Shown piece after piece: positions 1 through 7,681 of a stretch of 64,000 bases of DNA (position 1 is its first letter; every line of letters starts with the position of its first letter). The stretch lies in contig DS480349.1 of NCBI GenBank assembly GCA_000154345.1, forward strand, positions 248,001-312,000. Reading direction: 5' to 3'. The position numbers were made by a program, and so were the translations under genes. Source of the stretch: [Clostridium] leptum DSM 753. GTDB lineage: Bacteria; Bacillota; Clostridia; Oscillospirales; Acutalibacteraceae. The notes below the pieces were generated by a model that had not been told where the DNA came from, did not search any database, and saw nothing but the letters and a program-made list of their open reading frames with translations.

Positions 1-1
1 T

Positions 2-646
2 TTTTCCAATGTGCCGGTTAAGCTTTATTTTAAAAGCTTAAGAATGATTATTTTTGTGGTGATCCTTACCGCCGGACTGAACCTGTTTTATGGACGGGGG
101 GAGCCTCTTTGGCAGTTTGGCTTTATGACCATTACCGAAGCGGGCATTACCAACGCGGTCTTTATCGCTTTGCGGATCATTTCCTTGATATTTATCAGCT
201 CGGTGCTGACGTTTACCACTTCGCCGACCGATCTGACTGACGCTTTGGAGCGTTTGATGAAGCCGCTGAAGGTGCTTCATATCAGCGTCCATGAAATTGC
301 TATGATGATGACGATCGCTCTGCGGTTTGTCCCCACCCTGCTGGAGGAAACCGATAAGATTATGAGCGCTCAAAAGGCCCGCGGGGCAGACCTGGAAAGC
401 GGCGGGCTGTTCCAGCGTATCAAAGCGCTGGTGCCGATTTTGATCCCTTTGTTTGTGTCCTCCTTCCGCCGCGCCTATGAGCTGGCGATGGCAATGGAAT
501 GCCGATGCTATCAGGGGGGCTCCGGAAGGACCAGAATGAAAAGCATGCACATGACCCGGCTGGATGGATACGCAATCGTCGGGATGTGCGTGATTTTAGC
601 TGGAGTAGTGCTGTGCAATGTTTTTTTACCGGCTGCGGTCCGGTGA
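2..646 (+). CDS. ecfT: Energy-coupling factor (ECF) transporter transmembrane protein EcfT, 3' part
   Basis: The reading frame is already open at the window edge, so this is the C-terminal ~214 residues of a protein that is usually about 265 residues; the GTG at 11 is internal, not a start. Several hydrophobic segments are visible (for example MIIFVVILTAGLNLFY and the last helix near the C terminus). The coupling-helix region contains the family hallmark 'QKARGAD', and a second 'MAMECRCY' motif follows; in ECF transporters these Ala-Arg-Gly-type motifs contact the ATPases. EcfT is the membrane scaffold joining two ATPases to vitamin-binding S components. The ecfA genes are expected just upstream, and truA follows after 42 bases, an order common in Firmicutes. 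Confidence 0.9.
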   Translation, partial: FSNVPVKLYFKSLRMIIFVVILTAGLNLFYGRGEPLWQFGFMTITEAGITNAVFIALRIISLIFISSVLTFTTSPTDLTDALERLMKPLKVLHISVHEIAMMMTIALRFVPTLLEETDKIMSAQKARGADLESGGLFQRIKALVPILIPLFVSSFRRAYELAMAMECRCYQGGSGRTRMKSMHMTRLDGYAIVGMCVILAGVVLCNVFLPAAVR

Positions 647-688
647 TTTTGACAAAGACCTGAAAAGCGGCTGGGAGGGAAGACTCTT

Positions 689-1444
689 TTGGAAAAAAGA
701 AATTTACTACTGACTATTGCGTACGACGGCCGTGCATATCACGGCTGGCAGATTCAAGAGAACGCTCTTTCCGTGCAGGAGGTCTTTCAAGGCGCTCTGC
801 GCCAGGTGATCGGAGACGATTTTGATGTAAAGGGATGCAGCCGTACAGATTCCGGCGTTCACGCGAACCAATACTGCATCAGCCTGAAAACTGGGCATCG
901 AATCCCTTGTGAGCGGCTGGTGGCCGCTTTAAATCGTTTTTTGCCGATGGATATGGCGGTAAAAGGATGCCGCTCGGTTTCCCTGGATTTTCACGCCAGA
1001 TATTCCTGCAAGGGTAAGGAATATCAGTATTTAATCTGGAACGATCCGGTGAGGAACCCCTTTTTAGACGGCCGCGCTTTTCACTATTGGTATCCTTTGG
1101 ATACGGATATGCTGAACCAGGCAGCACAGGCGTTTGTGGGAAAGCATGACTTCACCTCCTTTTGCACCTTAGATCATCGGGAGAGGGACAATATGGAGCG
1201 GATGGTGAAATGCTGCTCCGTGAGCCGGGAAGGGTCATTGGTGACGTTTCGTGTGGAGGCTGACGGCTTTTTATATAACATGGTGCGCATTATGGTCGGC
1301 ACTCTTTTGAGAATCGCCCAAGGGAAAATTCCGGAGGATGGGATTCCTGCCATTCTTGAGGCGAAGGACAGAAGCAAGGCGGGGCCCACAGCCCGGGCCT
1401 GCGGATTGTATTTAAACCGTGTGTTTTATGAGGAGGACCTATAA
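689..1444 (+). CDS. truA: tRNA pseudouridine(38-40) synthase TruA
   Basis: The product is 251 residues, normal for the family, and would isomerise uridines 38, 39 and 40 of the tRNA anticodon arm in the cytoplasm. The catalytic motif RTDSGVHA is intact with Asp54 as the expected nucleophile. The N-terminal 'AYDGRAYHGWQ' and the later 'DFTSFC' and 'GFLYNMVRIMVGTL' stretches are also family-typical. Translation is taken to start at TTG 689, preceded by GGGAGGGA. The stop codon abuts the next ATG at 1445, so the two are probably cotranscribed. Confidence 0.95.
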   Translation: MEKRNLLLTIAYDGRAYHGWQIQENALSVQEVFQGALRQVIGDDFDVKGCSRTDSGVHANQYCISLKTGHRIPCERLVAALNRFLPMDMAVKGCRSVSLDFHARYSCKGKEYQYLIWNDPVRNPFLDGRAFHYWYPLDTDMLNQAAQAFVGKHDFTSFCTLDHRERDNMERMVKCCSVSREGSLVTFRVEADGFLYNMVRIMVGTLLRIAQGKIPEDGIPAILEAKDRSKAGPTARACGLYLNRVFYEEDL

Positions 1445-2707
1445 ATGCCCAAACGACCCGTACGGTATGAAAAGCAGAAAAAGGCCCGGGAGCGGGCGTT
1501 AAAGGAGCGAAAGGCCCTCAGCTATGAGGATGTGCCTTTAGAGCAGTATGACCAGGAAGAAATCAAACTGAAAAGGCCGCCGAAAAAAGTGATCCGCTTA
1601 CTGCTGATTTTGGTTTTATGCAGTCTGGCGGTGATTTTGTGGGCTAATCGGGAGTCTCTTTCGCCCCAGCGGGTGGGCAATTGGTTTCAGAACACCTTGC
1701 TGGGGATGGGAGTAGGCAGCGGTTATCCCACGCCGATTTCCGGCAGCGAAGTCCAGGAGGGGAATTTTCAGCTTTTGGATTATCAAGACGCAGTGGTGGT
1801 CAGCGATACCTCTTTTACCCTATACAATGACAGCGCTAAAGAATTGGCCCAGCGTCAGCATAGCTTTAGCTCTCCGGTACTGCGAACAGACGGCAGCCTG
1901 GCGGTTGTTTATCATCAGGAGGGCACGGGAATCCGGATTGAAAGCGCCTCGGAAACCTTGACGAGCAGAAATCTGGAGCAAAAAATCATTTCAGCGTCCG
2001 TTTCCTCGTCGGGCGTTTACGCCGCTCTGACCCAGTCGAAAAACTATCTAGGAGAGCTTACCGTTTATTTAAGTGATGATACGGAAAAGTATAAGTATTA
2101 TTTTTCCGAGTGGTATCCGGTAGATATATCTCTGAGCGCTGACGGTACGTGGGGCGCTGTGACGGGAATTGCCGCCCAGGATGGGACGGTTAAATCAGTG
2201 GTTTATATTTTTGACTTTAATCAGGAAGAGCCTAAGGCCAAATTTGAGTTTTCCGATAACCTTTTACTGTCGATCCGGTGCCTGGAAAGCGGTAATGTCG
2301 CCGCGATCGGTAATCGGGGCGCCAGTATCATGATTCCTGCTGCCCAGGAAAAAATCGATTACGACTATCAAGGGAAAACCCTTTCCACTTTTCAGCTGGA
2401 TCCGTATTACGGGATGGTGCTCGCTTTGGCACAGTCTGAGGACGGCAGGAACTGTACTGTGGTGAGAATCGATAATCAAGGGAAAACAGCGATGGAGTAT
2501 CCCGTAGCAAGAAAGGTCACCTCCATCGGATATAATAACGGAGTTGCCGGGATTCTTTCTTCCGGAAGGATTTACACCTATTCAGATCTGGGAGAAGAAA
2601 CCGGCGCTTATGATGCCGGCAACGACGCTAAGAAAATTCTGCTGTATTCCAACAGCCAAGCCTATGTGCTGGGGGTCAGCGAAATCCGGCAGGTGTTTTT
2701 TTCTTAA
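1445..2707 (+). CDS. DUF5711-type membrane-anchored protein
   Basis: This 420-residue protein has a strongly basic N terminus (rich in Lys and Arg over the first 55 residues), then a single membrane helix at about residues 56-73 (LLLILVLCSLAVILWA), then a large extracytoplasmic part. The outer part consists of repeated beta-strand blocks such as 'GTWGAVTGIAAQDGTVKSVVYIFD', suggesting a beta-propeller. Layout and wording match proteins annotated as DUF5711 in Clostridia; the biochemical role is unknown. It starts directly after the truA stop and is followed by a CvpA-type gene, an arrangement suggesting a cell-envelope role. Confidence 0.7.
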   Translation: MPKRPVRYEKQKKARERALKERKALSYEDVPLEQYDQEEIKLKRPPKKVIRLLLILVLCSLAVILWANRESLSPQRVGNWFQNTLLGMGVGSGYPTPISGSEVQEGNFQLLDYQDAVVVSDTSFTLYNDSAKELAQRQHSFSSPVLRTDGSLAVVYHQEGTGIRIESASETLTSRNLEQKIISASVSSSGVYAALTQSKNYLGELTVYLSDDTEKYKYYFSEWYPVDISLSADGTWGAVTGIAAQDGTVKSVVYIFDFNQEEPKAKFEFSDNLLLSIRCLESGNVAAIGNRGASIMIPAAQEKIDYDYQGKTLSTFQLDPYYGMVLALAQSEDGRNCTVVRIDNQGKTAMEYPVARKVTSIGYNNGVAGILSSGRIYTYSDLGEETGAYDAGNDAKKILLYSNSQAYVLGVSEIRQVFFS

Positions 2708-2725
2708 CGCAAGGGGGAATTTTAT

Positions 2726-3430
2726 TTGAATTATGTTCTTGACGCCATTGTACTGGTCATTTTAATCTTTTTTATTTACGGAGGAATCCGGCGGGGAGGC
2801 GTCCGCTCCTTAATCGGCTTAGTTTGCGCCGTGGCGGCGGTTTGGGGAGCCAGTTCTCTCTCAACTGTGATTTCTCAGGGCTTTTATTCCGCGTTTTTAG
2901 AGAACTCCTTACACCAGCAGGTGAGCGCAGTCCTTCAGGGAGCGGCAGGAGAAGACCTTACCGTAGCGGCGGAAAGGATTTTGGAGTCTTTGCCGGGGCC
3001 CCTTTCCTCTATTTTGGTCAAAGGCGGTTTTGACGCCGCTTCCTTTCAGCAAGGAACCCAGTGGGCGGCGGCTCAGGCAACGGAAACTATTATGGCTGGG
3101 ATCTCTAAAATTATGGTGGACTTCCTAGTGATCGTATTTTTCCTGATCCTGATGATTGTGTTCTTTGTGATTTTTATTTTGATTTACCGTTTGGTCATTC
3201 GCCCGGTACTGCGGCTGCCGGTATTGCGGCAAATCGACAGCTTTATAGGCTTCTTCGTAGGCGTTTTGCAATGCATTCTGTTTTTGCTGGTGGCTGTTAC
3301 AGTGCTGCATTGGGCAGTGTCGTCTATGGACCCCACGCCGGCTGCTTTTTCAAGAGAAACCATTGATCAGACGTTTTTATTCCGCTGGATTTATGATTGG
3401 AATCCGTCCTCTTTGTTTTTTCCTGCGTAG
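2726..3430 (+). CDS. CvpA family membrane protein
   Basis: The product is 234 residues with hydrophobic segments at about 5-45, 130-160 and 170-200. The N-terminal 'NYVLDAIVLVILIFFIYGGIRRGGVRSLIGL' is the typical opening of CvpA/colicin-V-production-like proteins (hydrophobic helix, then Gly-Arg-rich turn, then second helix). A central soluble stretch (about 50-120) sits outside the helices. The start is taken as TTG 2726, preceded by AAGGGGG. CvpA proteins are implicated in envelope homeostasis but lack a defined reaction. The gene follows the DUF5711-type gene by 18 bases and probably shares its transcript. Confidence 0.75.
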   Translation: MNYVLDAIVLVILIFFIYGGIRRGGVRSLIGLVCAVAAVWGASSLSTVISQGFYSAFLENSLHQQVSAVLQGAAGEDLTVAAERILESLPGPLSSILVKGGFDAASFQQGTQWAAAQATETIMAGISKIMVDFLVIVFFLILMIVFFVIFILIYRLVIRPVLRLPVLRQIDSFIGFFVGVLQCILFLLVAVTVLHWAVSSMDPTPAAFSRETIDQTFLFRWIYDWNPSSLFFPA

Positions 3431-3520
3431 GGTTTAGAAATTTAACATTCCTTAACAAATCATTAAGGCTTGAGGTGTATACTGTAAACAGCGGCGAAGC
3501 CGCTAAAAAGGAGAAACACT

Positions 3521-5833
3521 ATGCTTTGTTCAAGATGTAAAAAAAGACCTGCGGTGGTGTTTATCGCCACCAATACCAATAGTTCGAATACTCAGGGATT
3601 ATGCCTTACCTGTGCGAAAGAGCTGGGTATTAAGCCGGTAACGGATTTAATGGATAAAATGGGCATTGATGACGAACAGCTGGAAGCGATGCAGGAGCAG
3701 TTCGGAGGCCTCATGAACCCTGAGGAGCTGGGAGAGGCTTTTGGAGGCGCAGCCGACAGGGAAGAAGAGGACAACGATGCCTTGTTTACGCCGGGAGGAG
3801 CGGCGACATTTCCATTTTTACAAAATATTTTTGGGGACTCTTTCCAAGCGGGAGGCAATGCCGCCCAGAACGCCAATGCTCAAAAGTCTGCGGAAAAAAA
3901 GCAGAAGGCGGAAAAGCGTCCAAAACGGAAGCATTTGGATACCTACTGCTATAACCTAACGCAAAAAGCAAAAGATGGAAAGCTTGACGCTATTATCGGC
4001 CGTGATAAGGAAATCGGCAGGGTGGTGCAGATTCTTTCACGGCGGACAAAAAACAACCCTTGTCTGATTGGAGAACCCGGCGTAGGTAAAACCGCGATTG
4101 CCGAGGGACTCGCTTTGCGGATCGCCTCGGGAAACGTGCCGGCAAGGCTAAGGACTAAGGAAATCCATTTGCTGGATTTAACAGCCCTGGTAGCCGGAAC
4201 CCAGTTCCGGGGACAATTTGAAAGCAGAATTAAAGGCTTGGTAGATGAAGTGAAAGCCGACGGCAATATAATTCTCTTCATCGATGAGGTTCATAATCTG
4301 GTAGGCACCGGTGACGCGGAAGGCTCTATGAACGCGGCTAATATTTTAAAGCCGGCGCTTTCCCGTGGGGAAATCCAGGTGATAGGCGCCACTACCTTTA
4401 CGGAGTACAGAAAGTATATTGAAAAGGACAGTGCTTTAGAGCGCCGGTTTCAGCCGGTGACCGTGTCGGAGCCTTCCATTCAGGATACCGTAGACGTATT
4501 GATCGGGATTAAACCCTATTATGAGAATTATCACCGGGTGAAAATTTCCAATGAACTGGTGAAAAAAGCAGTAGTCCTGTCTGAACGGTATATTACAGAC
4601 CGTTTCCTGCCGGATAAAGCCATCGATCTGCTTGACGAGTCCTGTGCCTGCGCGGCTTTGCGGAACACGGCAATGGACGAATATGACGCGGTAAGCGCTC
4701 AATGCGGCGAACTGAAAAAGCAGGAAGACGCTTTAGCCAGTGAAAAAGACATTGATTATGAAAAATTAGCCGAGGTGCGCTGTGAGTTTGCCCGCCTGGA
4801 AAATAAGGTGCAGGAGCTTGCGCCGGAGGCTTTAGGCGCGCAGGTGACGGAAGAGGATATCGCTAAGGTGATCGAGCTTTGGACTGGAATCCCCGCTTCT
4901 AGAGTTAAGGAAAACGAGTTGAAAAAGCTTGCTTCGATTGAGGATAAGCTGAAAAGCAGAATTATTGGGCAAGACGAGGCGGTGAAAGCGGTTTCCGCAG
5001 CGATCCGCCGCAGCCGTGTACAGATCAGCCCCAGAAGACGGCCGGCCTCGTTTATTTTTGTCGGTCCTACCGGTGTAGGAAAAACAGAATTGGTGAAAGT
5101 ATTATCGCAGGAGCTGTTTGACACGCCGGAGACCTTGATTCGTTTGGATATGTCGGAATTTATGGAAAAGCATTCTGTCAGCCGCATCATCGGTTCTCCT
5201 CCGGGTTACGTTGGCTATGACGAAAGCGGACAAGTGACAGAGAAGGTGCGCCGCCGTCCATATTCTGTGCTCCTGTTCGACGAGATTGAGAAAGCACATC
5301 CCGACGTAATGAATATTTTGCTGCAAATCTTGGATGAGGGAAAAATCACAGATGCTCACGGAAGAACTGTCAATTTTGAAAACACTGTGATCATTATGAC
5401 CTCAAATGCCGGCAGCGACCGCAAAGACGCTGCTCTGGGCTTTGCGAAGACCGAATCTGAAATCAGCAAGGAAAAGGCGTTAAAGGCTCTTTCTGAGTTT
5501 TTACGGCCGGAATTTTTGAGCCGAATTGATGAAGTTATCGTTTTCCGCCCCTTAGAGGAAAATGATTTTGTCAGCATTGCGCGCTTAATGCTTTCAGAAT
5601 ATGTGGATAGCCTAAAAGAAAAGGGCGTGCAGTTTACCTTCCAGGACAGCGCTTGCCAGTGGCTGGCCCATCATGCTATCGGTGGAAAAAGCGGAGCTAG
5701 AGATTTGAGAAATTTAGTGCGTAGAGAGGTAGAGGATCGGATTACAACTGCTTTTATTGATGCGGAGGACACTCAGATTCTGGGAATTGATCTCTTTGCC
5801 GAAGGCGATCAGTTGAAAATTAATGCGCTATAA
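3521..5833 (+). CDS. ClpE-like ATP-dependent Clp protease ATP-binding subunit
   Basis: This 770-residue Hsp100 unfoldase would feed proteins to ClpP. Instead of the usual Clp N domain it begins with a short zinc-finger module (Cys3, Cys6, Cys28, Cys31), the hallmark of ClpE. Two AAA+ modules follow: Walker A 'GEPGVGKT' at about residue 185 with 'ILFIDEVHNLVG', and Walker A 'GPTGVGKT' at about 515 with 'LLFDEIEKAHPDV'. A middle domain with helical Leu/Glu-rich sequence lies between them (about 400-450). AGGAG lies seven bases before the ATG. It stands alone with a 90-base upstream gap; no CtsR-type heptad repeat was seen there, so control is unclear. Confidence 0.9.
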   Translation: MLCSRCKKRPAVVFIATNTNSSNTQGLCLTCAKELGIKPVTDLMDKMGIDDEQLEAMQEQFGGLMNPEELGEAFGGAADREEEDNDALFTPGGAATFPFLQNIFGDSFQAGGNAAQNANAQKSAEKKQKAEKRPKRKHLDTYCYNLTQKAKDGKLDAIIGRDKEIGRVVQILSRRTKNNPCLIGEPGVGKTAIAEGLALRIASGNVPARLRTKEIHLLDLTALVAGTQFRGQFESRIKGLVDEVKADGNIILFIDEVHNLVGTGDAEGSMNAANILKPALSRGEIQVIGATTFTEYRKYIEKDSALERRFQPVTVSEPSIQDTVDVLIGIKPYYENYHRVKISNELVKKAVVLSERYITDRFLPDKAIDLLDESCACAALRNTAMDEYDAVSAQCGELKKQEDALASEKDIDYEKLAEVRCEFARLENKVQELAPEALGAQVTEEDIAKVIELWTGIPASRVKENELKKLASIEDKLKSRIIGQDEAVKAVSAAIRRSRVQISPRRRPASFIFVGPTGVGKTELVKVLSQELFDTPETLIRLDMSEFMEKHSVSRIIGSPPGYVGYDESGQVTEKVRRRPYSVLLFDEIEKAHPDVMNILLQILDEGKITDAHGRTVNFENTVIIMTSNAGSDRKDAALGFAKTESEISKEKALKALSEFLRPEFLSRIDEVIVFRPLEENDFVSIARLMLSEYVDSLKEKGVQFTFQDSACQWLAHHAIGGKSGARDLRNLVRREVEDRITTAFIDAEDTQILGIDLFAEGDQLKINAL

Positions 5834-5862
5834 AATTTTTTAAACGAATCAAAAGAATCTGC

Positions 5863-5891
5863 TTGACGAACGGCGAGTTTTATGGTAATAT
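5863..5891 (+). promoter_or_regulatory. Promoter of the tRNA operon
   Basis: TTGACG at 5863-5868 and TAATAT at 5886-5891 are separated by 17 bases, a near-consensus sigma-70/SigA promoter 19 bases before tRNA-Gly. An 11-base perfect inverted repeat (arms 5869-5879 and 5894-5904, AACGGCGAGTT and its complement) brackets the spacer and the -10 box. Confidence 0.8.
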
Positions 5892-5909
5892 ATAACTCGC
5901 CGTTGAAAT

Positions 5910-5983
5910 GCGGGTGTAGTTCAATGGTAGAACCCCAGCCTTCCAAGCTGGTCGTGTGGGTTCGATTCCCATCACCCGCTCCA
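5910..5983 (+). tRNA. tRNA-Gly (anticodon TCC)
   Basis: A complete cloverleaf: acceptor GCGGGTG pairs with CACCCGC, the anticodon loop CTTCCAA gives TCC, and the T arm contains GGTTCGATTCC. CCA is encoded at 5981-5983. First gene of a five-tRNA operon. Confidence 0.97.
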
Positions 5984-6022
5984 CATTTATTTCACCCCTG
6001 AGCGGGCAAAATAATGACCCAT

Positions 6023-6099
<77 letters not shown>

Positions 6100-6102
6100 T
6101 AT

Positions 6103-6180
6103 GGTGGATGTAGCTTAGTTGGTTAAAGCGCCAGTTTGTGGCACTGGAGACCGTGGGTTCGAGTCCCATCTTCCACCCCA
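6103..6180 (+). tRNA. tRNA-His (anticodon GTG)
   Basis: The anticodon loop TTGTGGC gives GTG. The extra 5' G (position -1) characteristic of tRNA-His is encoded at 6103 and can pair with the C before the encoded CCA. The acceptor contains one U-U mismatch. The T loop is GTTCGAGTC. Confidence 0.95.
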
Positions 6181-6189
6181 TAACTGTAA

Positions 6190-6226
6190 GCGATATGCGG
6201 ACAACCTTGTATTGTCCGCATATCGC
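6190..6226. repeat. 15-bp perfect inverted repeat between tRNA-His and tRNA-Gln
   Basis: Arms GCGATATGCGGACAA (6190-6204) and its exact complement (6212-6226) are separated by seven bases. Only a weak T-rich stretch follows some 15 bases later, so it is not a textbook terminator. It could be a processing site in the tRNA precursor, a partial terminator, or a small dispersed repeat. Confidence 0.8.
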
Positions 6227-6244
6227 CCCTAAATTCCTTTTTAT

Positions 6245-6320
6245 TGGGGTGTAGCCAAGCGGTAAGGCAACGGACTTTGACTCCGTCATTGCGCTGGTTC
6301 GAATCCAGCCATCCCAGCCA
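6245..6320 (+). tRNA. tRNA-Gln (anticodon TTG)
   Basis: The acceptor TGGGGTG pairs with CATCCCA through one G-U pair. The anticodon stem ACGGA/TCCGT encloses loop CTTTGAC with anticodon TTG. The T loop is GTTCGAATC and CCA is encoded. A six-base-pair hairpin followed by TTTT lies at 6327-6345 and may partly end transcription before tRNA-Lys. Confidence 0.96.
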
Positions 6321-6326
6321 GTTATT

Positions 6327-6345
6327 AGACCATAGGTGGTCTTTT
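6327..6345 (+). terminator. Weak hairpin between tRNA-Gln and tRNA-Lys
   Basis: AGACCA and TGGTCT form a six-base-pair stem with a four-base loop, followed by TTT. It is weak, so leaky termination or a processing signal is more likely than a full stop. Confidence 0.35.
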
Positions 6346-6359
6346 ATAAATATTTATAG

Positions 6360-6435
6360 GAATCATTAGCTCAGTTGGCAGAGCACTTGACTTTTAATCA
6401 AGGTGTCCGGGGTTCGAATCCCCGATGGTTCACCA
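6360..6435 (+). tRNA. tRNA-Lys (anticodon TTT)
   Basis: The acceptor GAATCAT pairs with ATGGTTC, the anticodon stem CTTGA/TCAAG encloses loop CTTTTAA (anticodon TTT), and the T loop is GTTCGAATC. CCA is encoded at 6433-6435. It is the last gene of the operon and borders the genomic island. Its 3' nine bases (GGTTCACCA) recur at the far end of the island. Confidence 0.97.
6427..6435. repeat. Candidate left attachment core at the tRNA-Lys 3' end
   Basis: GGTTCACCA, the last nine bases of tRNA-Lys, is repeated exactly at 18974-18982 at the stop codon of the large serine recombinase. tRNA 3' ends are frequent integration targets, so this may be one half of a direct repeat bounding the island. 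Nine bases is short, and chance cannot be excluded. Confidence 0.35.
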
Positions 6436-6450
6436 CACCAATATTAAACA

Positions 6451-6484
6451 AAGTCCCCGAGAATATTATTTTCTCGGGGGCTTT
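6451..6484 (+). terminator. Rho-independent terminator after tRNA-Lys
   Basis: A GC-rich stem (CCCCGAGAA paired with TTCTCGGGG, with weaker flanking pairs) encloses an AT-rich loop and is followed by CTTT. It lies 15 bases after tRNA-Lys and ends the tRNA operon. Confidence 0.8.
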
Positions 6485-6485
6485 G

Positions 6486-6539
6486 CTATTATGAGGTATC
6501 TTACAGAACCCTACAAGGGCAGATAGAAAGTCATAATAG
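6486..6539. repeat. Hyphenated palindrome at the left edge of the island
   Basis: Perfect nine-base arms CTATTATGA (6486-6494) and TCATAATAG (6531-6539) flank a 36-base middle that contains a smaller CCCT-ACA-AGGG palindrome near the centre. The size and two-fold layout resemble recombination sites used by large serine recombinases, but a matching partner at the right end was not found. Confidence 0.5.
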
Positions 6540-6540
6540 A

Positions 6541-6582
6541 AAAGACCAGTTAGGCATTGAACGCTTAACTGGTCTTTTTTTG
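6541..6582. terminator. Strong terminator hairpin
   Basis: A perfect 12-base-pair stem (AAAGACCAGTTA at 6541-6552 and its complement at 6566-6577) ends in a run of T on the plus strand. It lies seven bases beyond the stop of the minus-strand transposase-like gene and may act in both directions. Confidence 0.75.
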
Positions 6583-6588
6583 TTACAG

Positions 6589-7428
6589 CTATTTTTTATC
6601 TGAAAGATCGGTTATAGGCTTTACTTGAATCATTTTCTGTAAAAGCTCATAGAAATCAGTCTCAACAATTTTGGCGTTGAATTTTTGACAGAACTCTCTG
6701 ATTAAAGATTCAGCTAAATTTTTATCTTGTATTTTTTTACCATTACTTTTCTCGTATAAGAAACTTTCTAATTTTTTACGAGCTTTTTTAAAATATGGAA
6801 ATGAATAACTGTAAGTATTAGATTTTTTACCGTAACCTTTGGCTGCCAAAATATGGCTTCCGCTCCACCCCTCCGCTAATATGATACTTTGCGGCTTTAT
6901 ATTCCTTTCAATAAATGTATTCAAATCTTCTTGTAAACTGGCTTGTATATATCTGCTTTTTCCATTTTTAATTTCAACAGCAATATTAACATAACAAGAT
7001 ACTATGGAGAAAAAAGCCTTCCCCACTTCCACTGTTCCTTGTAATGGCTTCAAAGAATTGCCATGTGCGTTAGCATATTTTATTTTCTGAAAGATTAAAA
7101 AAGCAGTTCTATAACTTTTGATGCCTATTTCTTTTTGTAATCCAATGGCAGTCGCTTTTTCTGCGTTCGATGAAATATACCAAACCGCTCTGAACCAGCA
7201 AGTTAAAGGTAAATGCGTATCTTGAAAAACCGTACCTGCGGTTACAGTCGTTTGATATTTGCAATTTTTGCATTTGTACTTTTTTTCATTCAGAAGCCAT
7301 GCTTCATCATGTCGGCAACGAGGACAGCGGTACCCGTTCGGCCAACGTAAATTGGTCAGAAAATGGAGGCACTGTTCTTCTGTTCCAAATTCAGAGTCAA
7401 AATCAGCTAATGTTTCAATATTTTTCAT
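6589..7428 (-). CDS. IS1595-like transposase homologue with degraded catalytic motif
   Basis: The 279-residue product begins like IS1595-family transposases: 'FGTEEQCLHFLTNLRWPNGYRCPRC' followed by a zinc ribbon with CPRC (about residues 35-38) and CKNC, then 'TVTAGTVFQDTHLPLTCWFRAVWYI'. The following nuclease region should contain 'VEVDE' and a 'TD-[GE]-W' motif, but here reads 'VEVGK' and 'AEGW', and the usual C-terminal 'NxIE' block is not recognisable. The frame is nonetheless intact. This argues for loss of transposition with retention of DNA binding, perhaps a domesticated protein. No terminal inverted repeats or target duplication were found around it. It is divergent from the small gene at 7526. 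Confidence 0.75.
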   Translation of the reverse strand: MKNIETLADFDSEFGTEEQCLHFLTNLRWPNGYRCPRCRHDEAWLLNEKKYKCKNCKYQTTVTAGTVFQDTHLPLTCWFRAVWYISSNAEKATAIGLQKEIGIKSYRTAFLIFQKIKYANAHGNSLKPLQGTVEVGKAFFSIVSCYVNIAVEIKNGKSRYIQASLQEDLNTFIERNIKPQSIILAEGWSGSHILAAKGYGKKSNTYSYSFPYFKKARKKLESFLYEKSNGKKIQDKNLAESLIREFCQKFNAKIVETDFYELLQKMIQVKPITDLSDKK

Positions 7429-7525
7429 ACTGTGATTATATCATGCTTTATTTGGTTCGTCAAATACATAAAATTCGATAAAAAGGTTATCAGTCATAGA
7501 ACAAATAAAAAGGAGTTGAATTGCT

Positions 7526-7663
7526 ATGTATGATTTTTCAATTAGCAAAGAACAAGCCCGTCAATTTGCCTATGACTGCTTCGATGTCATAATCCGTGAT
7601 GTCAAAATGCTGGAAGAGCAATCTCAAAATTCTTCAGAAAACAATCAACAAAAAGTAGCTTAA
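7526..7663 (+). CDS. Small hypothetical protein (45 aa)
   Basis: An ATG frame of 45 residues preceded by AAAAAGGAG at 11 bases. The product is mostly polar and probably helical (MYDFSISKEQARQFAYDCF...), with a Gln/Asn/Ser-rich tail. It has no recognised domain. It ends 18 bases before the primase-like gene and probably shares its transcript, an arrangement seen in many clostridial mobile elements where a tiny protein precedes replication genes. Confidence 0.6.
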   Translation: MYDFSISKEQARQFAYDCFDVIIRDVKMLEEQSQNSSENNQQKVA

Positions 7664-7681
7664 AGTAAAGGAGTGTGAACT

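Noticed and set aside
3431..3520. CtsR operator before the ClpE-like gene
   Set aside because: The usual paired heptad repeat was not found; only a short GCGGC/GCCGC stem is present.
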